33,054 nucleotides of DNA from Nocardia shimofusensis NBRC 100134 (GTDB taxonomy: Bacteria; Actinomycetota; Actinomycetes; Mycobacteriales; Mycobacteriaceae), in NCBI RefSeq assembly GCF_001613125.1, contig NZ_BDBT01000040.1:1-33054 (forward strand). Direction: 5' to 3'. Under the pieces are notes generated by a model. That model worked only from the letters and a program-made list of their open reading frames with translations, did not search any database and was not told the DNA's origin. The translations under genes were made by a program, and so were the position numbers. Positions 1-9,038 of this stretch are shown piece after piece (the first letter of the stretch is position 1; each line of letters opens with the position of its first letter).

Positions 1-3000
1 CCCGACTGCGCACTCCCGGCCGGGCTGTCGACCGGAGCCGGCACATCGCCGGAAGTCGTGGCCGCGCCGGTCGCTCCGAGCAGATCGGCGATCTGATCCA
101 ACGTCCGCAGCGTGCCCAACTGCTCCGGGCCCAGATTCGGCAGACTCGGGAATCGTTCCTGCAGGGCACCGATCACCTGCACCCGCTTGATGGAGTCGAC
201 ACCGAGATCCGCTTCCAGATCCATTCCCGTGTCGACCATCTCGACCGGATAGCCGGTCTTCGCCGCGACCACCTCACGCAACGCCTGCCGCAGCGATTCC
301 ACGGACTGGATCTCGGTCTGCGCGGACTCCGCGGCGCCGTTCGTCGCGATGCTGCGGGTAGTCGGAGCGGCGGGGGCGGGGGCGGGGGCGACGCTCGTTT
401 CGCGAGCAGGAGCGGGGCTGCGCTCGTAGGTCACCGAATCATGTTCTGCCGCAGTGCCGTTGGTGTCGCTCGCTGCCGCCGCGACGTGGCCGTTCGAGTC
501 CTGCGCCGCACCGTTGGAGACCTGCCCGCCGGGCGCGGTCGGGAGCGCTTCGGGCCGGTGCTCGGGCACGGCGGCCTGCCGCTCGAATCCGGGCATCGCG
601 GGCGCGGGCGCGGAGCCGGTGTGGCGCACCGCGGCGGGGCGGGCGAACCCGGCCTCGAGTTCGGCCAGTTGCGCCAAGACGTCCGAGGCGCGGGTGTGGC
701 TGGCGCTGATGGCGATTCCGTGATCCTTCACGGCCTCGATGGCGCGCAGCGTCGCCTCGTCCAGCACGCCGCCGTCGAGGGCGCCGACCAGTGCGCGCGC
801 CATGTCCAACTGCCCGTCGAGGAACTGGTGGTGGGTGCGTAGGTGCTGGGCGAGCGCGCTGTCCGGCGCGTCGTTCGCACCGGGGTGCGCGGGGTATGTC
901 GAGTACACGGAGGTCTCCGATGTGTCGGTGGAAGCCGAGGAGGCGGGCGGGTTCTCGAAAGAAGACGGGTGAGCGGACGGCGCGACGTCGGCCGCACGGC
1001 CTGCCGCAGGGGCCGCGAGAGCGACAGTTGCGGGAGCCCCCGGCACAGCGGGTGCCGTCACCGGAGGACGAGGCGCTGCCTGCACGACCTGCCCGGCGAC
1101 CGGCGATGCACCGCTGGGCGTTCCGGCGTGTACCGAGCCCACCGCGCCGTTCGATGTCACCGCGCTGTTCGATGCCACCGTCCCGTGGGAGGCCGCCACG
1201 TCCTGCTGCACGGCCGCAGGACGCTGCCGTTCAGCCGGATCGTGCGCCCCCGGTGCGCTGTGTGCCTCGGCCGAGCCGCGCGAGCCGGCGGAGCTGAGCG
1301 AACCCGCGGAGCCGAGCGAACCCGCGGTATCGTCGCGCGCGCCACTGCCCACACTCACCCGGTAGCCGTCGTCGAGCGCGGCGGCGTAGGCGGCGCGGCG
1401 GGTCTGCGGCACATACTCCGGCGCGGAGATGGTGACCGTCATCCGGCGGCTCGGAGCCGCGACGGCGGGCTCGGGCGCGACGTGCCGGTTGATCTCCGCC
1501 AGCTCGAAGCCGAGCACCGCCAGCCGCACGGCGGCCCTGGTCAACGCGAGATCGCTGTTGCCGATGGGGCCGGAGTCGGTGGGGATGGCGATCACGTCGT
1601 CGCCGAGGGTGCGGCGCACCAGCGAGGTCAGCACCTGCTTGGGGCCGAATTCGACGAACACGGTGCAGCCCGCGTCGCGCATCGCGGTGAGGGCGGCCAC
1701 GAACTCGACGGGCTGACCGAGTTGCCCGGTGAGCACGGCGCGATTGGCGGCGCTGTCCTCGCCGTAGCGGGCGCCTGCGCTGTTGGCGTACACGGGCGCG
1801 TCGGGCGCGCCGAGGGTGATCTCGCCGAGCGCGGCGGCGAAGTCCTCGACCGCGTGCCCGACGTAGGGGGTGTGGAAGGCCCCCGAAACCGGCAGCGCCC
1901 TGGTGGCGACACCGCGTTCGGCGCACACCGCGACGGCGGCGGCGACACCGTCGGCGCCGCCGCCGATCACCACCTGGTCGGGTGCGTTGTGGTTGCAGAT
2001 CCAGACGTCGTCGATGCCGTCGACGATCTCCCGCGCCACCTCGATCGAGGCGTTGAGCGCCACCATGGTGCCCGCCTCGACGCCCGCGCGCGGCGTCATC
2101 GCAGCGCCGCGCGCCTTGGCCAAGGCGAAGAAGTCGGGGCCGCTCAGCGCGCCCGCGGCCCACAGCGCGGTGAGCTCGCCGAAGCTGTGCCCGAGGAAGC
2201 CCTCGGCGCGGAAACCGCGCTCGCGCAACGCCGCGTACTGCCCGGCGGACAGCGCGCCGATCGCGGGCTGGGCGAATTCGGTGCGGCGCAGCGCAGTTTC
2301 CTGTTCCGCCGCGGTCGCCTCGTCGAAGGCGGGCGGCGGGAAGACCACCGACGACAGCCGCACCGGTTCGCCGGCGAACGCCTCGTTGGCGGCGTCGAAC
2401 GCCGCGCCGACCGCGGGCTGGGCCATCGCGGCCTCGGCGCCCATGTCGACGTACTGGCTGCCCTGCCCGGCGAACAGCGCGCCCGCCTTGCGATCGGGCA
2501 GCGCCGCGGCGCGGTAATAGACCCCTTCGGGATGGTCCCAGGCGGCGGCATCGGGATTGCGGACCAGTTCGTCCACCGCCAGCGAGCGCAGATGCTCGGC
2601 GTTCTCGTCGTCGACCGAGACGAAGCCGATGCGGGCGTGTGATTCGGGGATGGCGCCGCCGTCGACCGGCGCGACGCTGCGCACGGCGTCGATGAGGCCG
2701 GCCACGTCGGGCGCGTGCCACAGATGCGCGCGGGCCGTGCGGTGCAGCACCCGCTGGTGCTCGCGGCCGGAGTCCGCTTCTTCGAGCACCACGTGGAAGT
2801 TGGTGCCGCCGAAGCCGAAGGCCGAGGCCGCGGCACGGCGCACCGGTCGCTGCGGGTCGCGAATCCAGGGCCGGGTGCGCGAGTTCACGTAGTACGGCGC
2901 GTCGGGCGGGGCGATCTCGGCGTTGGGGGCGCTCACGTTGATGGTGCCGGGCAGCACCTTCTGGTGCAGCGCGAACGCCAGCTTCATCAGGCTGGCGGTG

Positions 3001-4175
3001 CCCGCCGCGCCCTTGGTGTGCCCGATCTGGGATTTCACGCTGCCGAGCGCGGCGAAGCGGGGTTCGGGGGTCGCGTCGGACAGCAGCTCTTTCAACGCGG
3101 TGAGCTCGGTCTTGTCCCCCACGGGTGTGCCCGTCGCGTGGGCTTCGATGAGACCGATGTCGGCGGGCGAGATCTCGGCGTCGGCGTAGGCGCGGTCCAG
3201 GGCGACCCGCTGTCCACCCGCGCGCGGGGCGTAGATGCTCTTGGCGCGGCCGTCGCTGGAGGAGCCCAGGCCCCGGATCACCGCGTAGATCCGGTTCCCG
3301 TCGCGCTGGGCGTCGGCGAGCCTGCGCAGCGCGAGCATGGTGATGCCCTCACCGAGCAGGGTGCCGTCGGCGTCGCTGCCGAACGGCTTGATCTGCCCGG
3401 ACGCCGAGAGCGCGCCGACCTTGCTGAAGCACAGGTAGATGAAGATGGTGTTCTCGGTGTCCACGCCGCCGGTGATCATCATGTCCGCGCGGCCGTCCTG
3501 CAGTTCGGCGATCGCGGTCCGCAGCGCGGCCAGCGAGGCCGCGCAGGCGGCGTCGACGGTGCAGTTGATGCCGCCGAGACCGAGCCGGTTGGCGATGCGG
3601 CCCGCGGTGATGTTGGACAGCAGGCCGGGGAAGGAGTTGGCCTCCCACGGCGCGAACGCCGCGACGTACTTCGCGGCGACCGCCTCGGCATCGCGCTGGG
3701 TCAGGCCGACCGAGCGCACCGCCTCCTCGAGCACGGGCGTGGACAGCCGCGCGGCCAGCGGGTGCATCAGCGGCACGGGTCCGGTGGTGCCGAGCACCAC
3801 GCCGGTGCGGCTCGGGTCGTACCAGGACGAGCCGGTCGCGCCGGCATCGGCGAGCAGGTCGCGCGCCACCCCCAGGCTGAGGGTCTGCATGGTGCTGGTG
3901 ACCTCGAGCTGGTTGGGCGGCAGACCGAATTCCAGCGGGTCGAACTCGATGTCGGGCAGGAAGGCCCCGCGCCGGGAGTAGGTCTTGTCCGGTGTCGTGG
4001 CGTCGGGATCGTAGTAGTCCTCCAGGCTCCAGCGCGAAGCCGGGACCTCGGTGGTGCAGTCGACACCGTCGACGATGTTCTGCCAATACTCTCGGTGGTT
4101 GCGCGCGTGCGGCAGCAGGCCCGACATGCCGACGATGGCAATCGGGTCGCGGGCCAGGCGTCTGTCCTCTGTCAC
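1..4175 (-). CDS. PfaA-like (PUFA-synthase-type) polyketide synthase, KS-AT-linker-ACP, 3' end outside window
   Basis: The frame is open from GTG 4175 to the window edge (1391 codons seen, gene incomplete). An AGAGGA ribosome site lies about 6 bases before the GTG. The KS covers residues ~9-435, with Cys211 in DAACAAS, His346 in EAHATGT and His386 in GHTKGAAG. The AT covers ~565-880, with Ser664 in GHSFGELTALWAAG, a wording typical of PfaA. Residues ~910-1100 are a Gly/Ser/Ala/Pro/Val-rich linker. Residues ~1103-1172 form a probable helical segment containing 'HHQFLDGQ', as in PfaA proteins. An ACP lies at ~1295-1370, with Ser1328 in DLEADLGVDSIKR, the signature of PUFA-synthase tandem ACPs. 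Members of this family make long acyl chains iteratively from malonyl units, with KR and DH domains further downstream that would lie outside this window. It is probably the core enzyme of the cluster. An HglE-type assignment is the main alternative. Confidence 0.93.
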   Translation of the reverse strand, partial: MTEDRRLARDPIAIVGMSGLLPHARNHREYWQNIVDGVDCTTEVPASRWSLEDYYDPDATTPDKTYSRRGAFLPDIEFDPLEFGLPPNQLEVTSTMQTLSLGVARDLLADAGATGSSWYDPSRTGVVLGTTGPVPLMHPLAARLSTPVLEEAVRSVGLTQRDAEAVAAKYVAAFAPWEANSFPGLLSNITAGRIANRLGLGGINCTVDAACAASLAALRTAIAELQDGRADMMITGGVDTENTIFIYLCFSKVGALSASGQIKPFGSDADGTLLGEGITMLALRRLADAQRDGNRIYAVIRGLGSSSDGRAKSIYAPRAGGQRVALDRAYADAEISPADIGLIEAHATGTPVGDKTELTALKELLSDATPEPRFAALGSVKSQIGHTKGAAGTASLMKLAFALHQKVLPGTINVSAPNAEIAPPDAPYYVNSRTRPWIRDPQRPVRRAAASAFGFGGTNFHVVLEEADSGREHQRVLHRTARAHLWHAPDVAGLIDAVRSVAPVDGGAIPESHARIGFVSVDDENAEHLRSLAVDELVRNPDAAAWDHPEGVYYRAAALPDRKAGALFAGQGSQYVDMGAEAAMAQPAVGAAFDAANEAFAGEPVRLSSVVFPPPAFDEATAAEQETALRRTEFAQPAIGALSAGQYAALRERGFRAEGFLGHSFGELTALWAAGALSGPDFFALAKARGAAMTPRAGVEAGTMVALNASIEVAREIVDGIDDVWICNHNAPDQVVIGGGADGVAAAVAVCAERGVATRALPVSGAFHTPYVGHAVEDFAAALGEITLGAPDAPVYANSAGARYGEDSAANRAVLTGQLGQPVEFVAALTAMRDAGCTVFVEFGPKQVLTSLVRRTLGDDVIAIPTDSGPIGNSDLALTRAAVRLAVLGFELAEINRHVAPEPAVAAPSRRMTVTISAPEYVPQTRRAAYAAALDDGYRVSVGSGARDDTAGSLGSAGSLSSAGSRGSAEAHSAPGAHDPAERQRPAAVQQDVAASHGTVASNSAVTSNGAVGSVHAGTPSGASPVAGQVVQAAPRPPVTAPAVPGAPATVALAAPAAGRAADVAPSAHPSSFENPPASSASTDTSETSVYSTYPAHPGANDAPDSALAQHLRTHHQFLDGQLDMARALVGALDGGVLDEATLRAIEAVKDHGIAISASHTRASDVLAQLAELEAGFARPAAVRHTGSAPAPAMPGFERQAAVPEHRPEALPTAPGGQVSNGAAQDSNGHVAAAASDTNGTAAEHDSVTYERSPAPARETSVAPAPAPAAPTTRSIATNGAAESAQTEIQSVESLRQALREVVAAKTGYPVEMVDTGMDLEADLGVDSIKRVQVIGALQERFPSLPNLGPEQLGTLRTLDQIADLLGATGAATTSGDVPAPVDSPAGSAQS

Positions 4176-4205
4176 GGAACGTTCCTCTCGGACCGAGCGG
4201 GTATC

Positions 4206-4808
4206 TCAGGCGGCGACGATGGTCGCGGTGTGGGCGGCGATGAGATCGGCGGCCGCCACGGCGAACAGGTGATGGCCGAGCGGGGCCGGATGCAGGCCGT
4301 CGGCGGTCCACACCTCGGGGCGCTCCCAGGCGGGATCGCCCGCGAGATCGAGCCGCAGCGTGCCGGTATCGGCGGTGACGGTGTCGAGCACCGTGTTGGC
4401 GAAGGCGAACCGCTCGCGCAGCAGGGCGCGCATGCCCGGCGGCACCGGCAGCCGGGCGGGGATATCGGGGTAGCCTGCGGTGAACACCGTCGCGCCGGTG
4501 GCGCGCAGAGTGGTGAACAGGGTCCGCAGATTGCGCTCGAACCGGGTCTCGTGGAAGTCGCTGACCAGGTCGTTGACCCCCACGACCACCCCGTAGAGCG
4601 AAGCGCGTGCCGAGAATGCCCGCGGCAGCTGGGTTTCCAGCACCGCCGAGGTGGTCGCCCCGTGCTCGCCCAGGTTGCGGACGGCGGCGGGCCGCAGGCC
4701 GAGCTGCCCGCCCAGGCGCGGCACCCAGCCGCGGTAGCCGCCGCCCGGCGCGGTGTCGCCGCGCCCTTCCACGAAGCTGTCGCCGAGGGCGATCAGCGCG
4801 GCGGTCAC
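4206..4808 (-). CDS. SGNH/GDSL-family esterase or thioesterase
   Basis: This 200-residue protein has the SGNH hydrolase blocks: GDSF with Ser11 (block I), a glycine in block II (NLGEHG, ~46-50), GVND at 77-80 (block III, Asn in the oxyanion hole) and DGLH with Asp170 and His173 (block V). No signal peptide is visible, so it is probably cytoplasmic. The GTG start at 4808 overlaps the TGA of the upstream FAD enzyme (GTGA), so the two are translationally coupled. Its stop lies 30 bases before the PKS start. By position it could be a free-standing release or editing thioesterase for the PKS, or a tailoring esterase. Substrate cannot be read from the sequence. Confidence 0.88.
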   Translation of the reverse strand: MTAALIALGDSFVEGRGDTAPGGGYRGWVPRLGGQLGLRPAAVRNLGEHGATTSAVLETQLPRAFSARASLYGVVVGVNDLVSDFHETRFERNLRTLFTTLRATGATVFTAGYPDIPARLPVPPGMRALLRERFAFANTVLDTVTADTGTLRLDLAGDPAWERPEVWTADGLHPAPLGHHLFAVAAADLIAAHTATIVAA

Positions 4809-6055
4809 GCGGTCACCCCGTCCTTGCTGACGTGCCGCGCCTCGGCGGGGAAGTTCACCTTCTCGTACAGCTCGGCCAGCTCTTGCTCGCCGAAGTACTT
4901 GTCCGGCGGGTAGATGCCGGCGATGAGGCCGAAGAACTTCTTGATGTAGTCCGGGTCCATGCTGGTGGCCCGGAACACCGAGTCGTAGTACGGGGTCAGG
5001 GTGAGCTCGGAGATGCTCAGGGTCAGCTCGAAGGTGCTGGCGCTCTGGGCGTCGCGCTCCCGCTGGTATTCGGCCAGCGCCTCCTCCATCGGACGGTCGC
5101 CGGACAGGCCCTGATCGGCCAGATCGGCCAGCAGCTGACCGTATTTGAAGGCGTCGGTGATGCCCCAGCCGGTGAACGGGTCCTTGTGGTAGCCGGCGTC
5201 GCCGACCAGCGCCCAGCCCGGACCGAACGACTGGCGACGGTAGTTGTCCGGGTACAGCATCGGCCGGAACGGCTCGACGCGGGTGCCCTTCTCCCGCAGC
5301 AGCGTGCCGAGTTCCGGATCGACCTGCTCGACGACCTCCTGCACGCCGGCGTCGGGGTCGGCGCGGAAGGCGCGGAACCGGTCGCGCTTGCGCATGACCG
5401 CCACCAGGGTCAGGCCGTCGTTGGTGGGCCAGCCGGCGAACTGCTGCTCGCCGAATCCGGTGCGGTGCTGCATCCCCCAGTCCACGCCCTCGTAGTAGGA
5501 GTAGTAGATGAAGCACGACCCGGGCGAGCTTTCGTAGGTCTGCGCGCCGACCGCCTTGGCCACCACGGAGTTCGCGCCGTCGGCGCCGACCACCAGGCGC
5601 GCACGGAACTCCTGCTCGGCGCCGCCCGCCACGCTGCCGCGAATGCCTGCCACCCGGTCGCCGTCGAAGACGAGTTCGGTCACGGTGAAGCCCTGGATCA
5701 TCTCGGCGCCCGCCTCACCGGCGGCATCGACCAGTACCTCGTCCAGCACGGTGCGGCGGGGGCAGTACACGGCGTCGATGCCGTCGGCCGACGGGTCGGC
5801 GAAGCCCCTGATGTCGATGTCGGTGTAAGAGAAGTTCAGGTGCCGGACAGGAGGGCACCCGGTCGCGACGACCCGGTCCAGCAGCCCCCAGGACTTCAGG
5901 AAGCCGAGTCCGGCCTGGTGCAGGTAGTGGGTCGAGGGGGTGTCGCTGGGGAAGGTGGCCCGGTCGACGGCCAGGACCCGGTACCCCTTCCTGGCCAGGA
6001 GCATGGCGAGCGGCGCACCGGCCACCCGGGTACCGACAACGATGACGTCGTACAT
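4805..6055 (-). CDS. FAD-dependent oxidoreductase (geranylgeranyl-reductase/PHBH-like superfamily)
   Basis: The protein has 416 residues. The N-terminal dinucleotide fold is MYDVIVVGTRVAGAPLA (1-17), where the second glycine of GxGxxG is replaced (G-T-R-V-A-G). GADG at ~157-160 and VGDAGYHKDP at ~284-293 are the second and third FAD-binding motifs of this superfamily. Members reduce or hydroxylate isoprenoid, aromatic or polyketide substrates. The ATG at 6055 is chosen because the fold starts immediately there; upstream in-frame sequence looks unlike protein. The gene lies 104 bases after the acyl-CoA-synthetase-like gene and overlaps the SGNH esterase. A tailoring role on the polyketide or lipid product is inferred. 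Confidence 0.88.
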   Translation of the reverse strand: MYDVIVVGTRVAGAPLAMLLARKGYRVLAVDRATFPSDTPSTHYLHQAGLGFLKSWGLLDRVVATGCPPVRHLNFSYTDIDIRGFADPSADGIDAVYCPRRTVLDEVLVDAAGEAGAEMIQGFTVTELVFDGDRVAGIRGSVAGGAEQEFRARLVVGADGANSVVAKAVGAQTYESSPGSCFIYYSYYEGVDWGMQHRTGFGEQQFAGWPTNDGLTLVAVMRKRDRFRAFRADPDAGVQEVVEQVDPELGTLLREKGTRVEPFRPMLYPDNYRRQSFGPGWALVGDAGYHKDPFTGWGITDAFKYGQLLADLADQGLSGDRPMEEALAEYQRERDAQSASTFELTLSISELTLTPYYDSVFRATSMDPDYIKKFFGLIAGIYPPDKYFGEQELAELYEKVNFPAEARHVSKDGVTA

Positions 6056-6159
6056 GTTCGCATCACTTTCCGGGAGAAGAAACTTCGAATTCGAGTCTGC
6101 GAGCGAAAGACGGACCGAACCACCCCGGCAGGGGTCGTTCATCGGCCGATCGAAATCAG

Positions 6160-7836
6160 TTATCGCGCGACGCTGCGCGAGGCATAAAGCGCGGCGATAT
6201 CGTCCGCGTAAGCCTTTTCTATGGCGGCCCGGCGCAATTTCCGCGACGAGGTGATCAGACCGTCCTCGACGGTGAAATCACCATCGACGATCCGAAATGC
6301 CCGGATCGATTCCGCGCGGGAGACCAGCGCGTTCGCCGTCTCGACAGCGACACCGATCTCGGCATCGAGATCCAGGCCGGGATCGGCGGCGCGTCGGCGG
6401 CCCACCTGGTCCTGGTCGAGGGTGACCAGCGCGGTCACGAAGTCGCGGCCGTCGCCGACGACCATGCAGTTGCTGACCAAGGGGTGCAGCCGGACCCGGT
6501 CCTCCAGCGGGGCGGGCGCGACGTTCTTGCCGCCTGAGGTCACCAGGATCTCCTTCTTGCGGCCGGTGATGCTCAGGTATCCGTCGGCGTCGAGCTCGCC
6601 GAGATCGCCCGTGCGCAGCCACCCTTCGGCGTCGGCCATCGGCACGTCCGCCGCCGCGCCCCAGTAGCCGGGCGAGACATGCGGTCCGCGGACCAGCACC
6701 TCGCCGTCCTCGGCGACGGCGACCTCGGTGCCGGGAATCGGCCTGCCCACGGTGCCCAGCCGGTGTGTCTCCGGCGCGTTCACGGTCACCGCGGTGGCTG
6801 CCTCGGTCAGGCCGTAGCAGTTGAGCAGCAGCACGCCGAACCCGGCGTAGAAGCCGATGGTCGACTCGTCCAGCGACGCGCCGCCGGAGATCACCCCGCG
6901 CAACCGGCCGCCGAGCGCGTCGGAGACCGGATGCGACACCGGCTCGGGCACCTGTCCGGCGCGCAGTAGCTCGAGCCCGCGCGCCACCGCGGCATCCTCT
7001 TCCTCGGGGCCGGGGAGCTTTGTGCGGCAGTACTTGCGAATCTTCTCCAGGCCGTAGGGGATCAGCGCGAGGAAGGTCGGCCGCAGCGTGGGCAGGGCGG
7101 GCACCAGGTCCGGGATGGCGGGCAGCAGGTGGGTACGGCTGCCGCCGAACAGGCAGGCGAACAGGATCGTCTGGCCGAACACGTGCGCCAGCGGCAGCGC
7201 CAGCGCCGTCGTCCCGTCGAACAAGTCGCCGGTGCGGCGCACGGTGTTGGCGGAGGAGACGAACATGTTGCGGTGGGTGATCACGCATCCCTTCGACACC
7301 CCGGTGGTGCCGCTGGTGTAGACGATCATCGCCGGGTCGTCGGCGCGCACCGCCGCGATCACCGGGTCCAGCTCGGGGCTTTCCGCGCCCAGCGACCATT
7401 CGGCCACCTGCGGGAAGGTCCACACCTGCCGCGCGCCCGCCGCCCGCAGCAGGTCGGCGTCCTCGCCGGTCTCGGCGGCGAAGTGCGCGCTGCCGCTGTC
7501 GGCGACGATGTGGGCGATCTGGGCCGGCGAGGACGTCGGGTACACCGGTACCACCACGGCACCGAGCGCGAGCACCGCGCAGTCCAGCAACGCCCATTCC
7601 AGGCCGGTGCGCCCCAGGACGGCCACCCGGTCGCCCGCGTTCACTCCCTGTGCCAGCAGCGCCGAGGCGAGCGCGCGCACCCGGCGGTCGACCTGCGGGC
7701 AATCGAGCTGCGTGCCATCGGCGCCACACAGCGACAGACGCGTCGGGTACCGCCGCGCGGCGCCCGAGACCACCGAGTACAAACCCTCGGTATCCGCTAT
7801 ATCGAAACCATTTTCGGCCACGGAAACTGTGTTCAC
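6160..7836 (-). CDS. Long-chain fatty-acid-CoA ligase-like adenylating enzyme
   Basis: This 558-residue member of the ANL adenylating superfamily has the AMP-binding P-loop VYTSGTTGVSKG at ~172-183, YGLTEAAT, GWLRTGDLGELD and ITGRKKEILVTSGGKNVAP. The lid Lys lies near the end in SSRKLRRAAI. The motifs resemble FadD15-type long-chain acyl-CoA synthetases more than FAALs: the YHDMGLIG and YGLAEATL wording of FAALs is absent. It probably makes an acyl-CoA, which would complement the acyl-AMP/ACP loading of the two FAALs. The GTG start at 7836 has no obvious ribosome site; a GTG six codons downstream is possible. The gap to the upstream LysR gene is 73 bases. Confidence 0.9.
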   Translation of the reverse strand: MNTVSVAENGFDIADTEGLYSVVSGAARRYPTRLSLCGADGTQLDCPQVDRRVRALASALLAQGVNAGDRVAVLGRTGLEWALLDCAVLALGAVVVPVYPTSSPAQIAHIVADSGSAHFAAETGEDADLLRAAGARQVWTFPQVAEWSLGAESPELDPVIAAVRADDPAMIVYTSGTTGVSKGCVITHRNMFVSSANTVRRTGDLFDGTTALALPLAHVFGQTILFACLFGGSRTHLLPAIPDLVPALPTLRPTFLALIPYGLEKIRKYCRTKLPGPEEEDAAVARGLELLRAGQVPEPVSHPVSDALGGRLRGVISGGASLDESTIGFYAGFGVLLLNCYGLTEAATAVTVNAPETHRLGTVGRPIPGTEVAVAEDGEVLVRGPHVSPGYWGAAADVPMADAEGWLRTGDLGELDADGYLSITGRKKEILVTSGGKNVAPAPLEDRVRLHPLVSNCMVVGDGRDFVTALVTLDQDQVGRRRAADPGLDLDAEIGVAVETANALVSRAESIRAFRIVDGDFTVEDGLITSSRKLRRAAIEKAYADDIAALYASRSVAR

Positions 7837-7860
7837 GAACTGAATTCTGCGGGGCCGGTT

Positions 7861-7885
7861 TCGCGGCTGCCGGGTCCGGCCGCGA
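7861..7885 (-). other. Inverted repeat between the LysR gene and the acyl-CoA ligase gene
   Basis: TCGCGGC and GCCGCGA form a 7-bp stem around an 11-base loop in the 73-base gap downstream of the LysR stop. There is no following T-run on the minus strand. It could be a weak terminator or attenuator, or chance in GC-rich DNA. Confidence 0.3.
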
Positions 7886-7909
7886 TTTCTACCGCGCGAA
7901 TGTCATCGC

Positions 7910-8854
7910 CTATCCAGCGGCACGCGTCGGGACCACGGAGGCAGTATCGGTGTGCACCGAACCCGAGAATTCCAGACATTCCAGCAACATCTCGACCGCC
8001 GGATTCTTCTCCTCCGCCCGCCACACCGCGTACAAATCGAGGGTGGGGACGGGGTCGAGCAATTTGACCGCCACCGAGCTGTTGCCCGGCGCGCCCATGC
8101 CCATCGAGATCGCGCGCGGCAGCGAGGCGAAGCCGACCAGCGGACGCACCGACACCATGTGGGCCGTGGCGCCGGGATCGTCGGCGGTGTGGGTGATCGC
8201 GAGGGAGATCTCGGTCTCGGCGGCGGCTCGGAAGATCGCGTCGTACATCGCCGGGCACTGGTCCCGGGCGAAGAGCACGCAGTTCTGGCCGGCGAGCTCG
8301 GCGAAGGGCACCCCGGGGCGTTCGGCCCAGCGATGCCTGCGCCCGACCACCGCCACCAGCGGAACCCGGTGCAGCAGACGCCGATATCGGAACGCCGACG
8401 AGCTCGGGTGACCGTAGACCAGCGCGAGATCGAGGGTGCCGTCGGCGAGCGCGGCCAGCTGCGGACCGGTCCGCTTCTCCCACAGCGATATCTCGATGTC
8501 GGGATGTCGCTCGGTCATCCGCGTCAGCGCGGCGGGGAGCACATGTCTGCTCGCCGGCAGGTTGTAGCCGACGTCGAGGGTGCCCGAGCGCCCCGCCGCG
8601 GTGGCCTTGGCCACTTCCGCGGCCCGGTCCAGCTGGGCGACGACCAGCCTGGCCTGCGCCTCGAACTCCCGGCCCGCGGGAGTCAGCTTGACTTCGTGTG
8701 AGTTTCGAGCGACCAGCTGGACGCCCAGTGATTTCTCCAGTTTCTGCAGCTGAGCGCTGAGGCTCGGCTGGGTGAGATGCAAGCGCTGCGCCGCGCGGCC
8801 GAAGTGCAACTCCTCGGCGATCGTGATGAACGAAACCAGATGACGGAACTCCAT
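7910..8854 (-). CDS. LysR-family transcriptional regulator
   Basis: The 314-residue protein has an N-terminal winged helix-turn-helix (residues ~1-60: MEFRHLVSFITIAEELHFGR, then QPSLSAQLQKLEKSLGVQL and LTPAGREF). A periplasmic-binding-protein-like effector domain follows (~90-300, starting GTLDVGYN). The ATG at 8854 has a good AAGGAG site 8 bases upstream and matches the usual LysR N-terminus, so longer forms are rejected. It sits inside the minus-strand biosynthetic run, in the same orientation as its neighbours, instead of divergent from a target as is common for LysR proteins. It probably controls the cluster in response to a pathway acyl compound; ligand and sites are unknown. Confidence 0.95.
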   Translation of the reverse strand: MEFRHLVSFITIAEELHFGRAAQRLHLTQPSLSAQLQKLEKSLGVQLVARNSHEVKLTPAGREFEAQARLVVAQLDRAAEVAKATAAGRSGTLDVGYNLPASRHVLPAALTRMTERHPDIEISLWEKRTGPQLAALADGTLDLALVYGHPSSSAFRYRRLLHRVPLVAVVGRRHRWAERPGVPFAELAGQNCVLFARDQCPAMYDAIFRAAAETEISLAITHTADDPGATAHMVSVRPLVGFASLPRAISMGMGAPGNSSVAVKLLDPVPTLDLYAVWRAEEKNPAVEMLLECLEFSGSVHTDTASVVPTRAAG

Positions 8855-9038
8855 TGCGCCTGCTCCTTCATTCAAGGTAGGAGCAACGCTAGTGGCGGGA
8901 GGTAACCGCCGATGAAACCCGCACAGCGTCCTGGTCGCCGGAATAGTGACGCGCGGCTGAATTCCGGACGACGTCGCGGGTGTAGCACTGGATTCCAGGT
9001 GAAGGCCTGGACAATGCGGGCCCACGGCGCCGCCCGCA
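8855..9038 (-). other. 184-bp gap upstream of the LysR gene
   Basis: No gene is seen here. It is the largest gap within the run from 13.2 kb to the PKS, so it is the most likely place for a separate LysR promoter. A short inverted repeat, CCAGG-N6-CCTGG (8995-9010), is the only structure noticed. No convincing -35/-10 pair could be assigned. Confidence 0.35.

Noticed and set aside
1231..2721. Minus-strand 496-codon frame within the PKS and similar Arg-rich frames at 3349-4311
   Set aside because: They are out of frame with the PKS domains and have no recognisable motif; the true frame is open to the window edge.
4176..4185. GGAACGTTCC palindrome before the PKS start as an operator
   Set aside because: Ten bases with no loop and only one occurrence noticed; chance is likely.
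843..4913. Long plus-strand open frames opposite the PKS (843-2642, 2715-4913)
   Set aside because: They are antisense to a clear KS-AT-ACP frame, Arg/Gly/Ala-rich without domains, and expected from the third-position GC bias.
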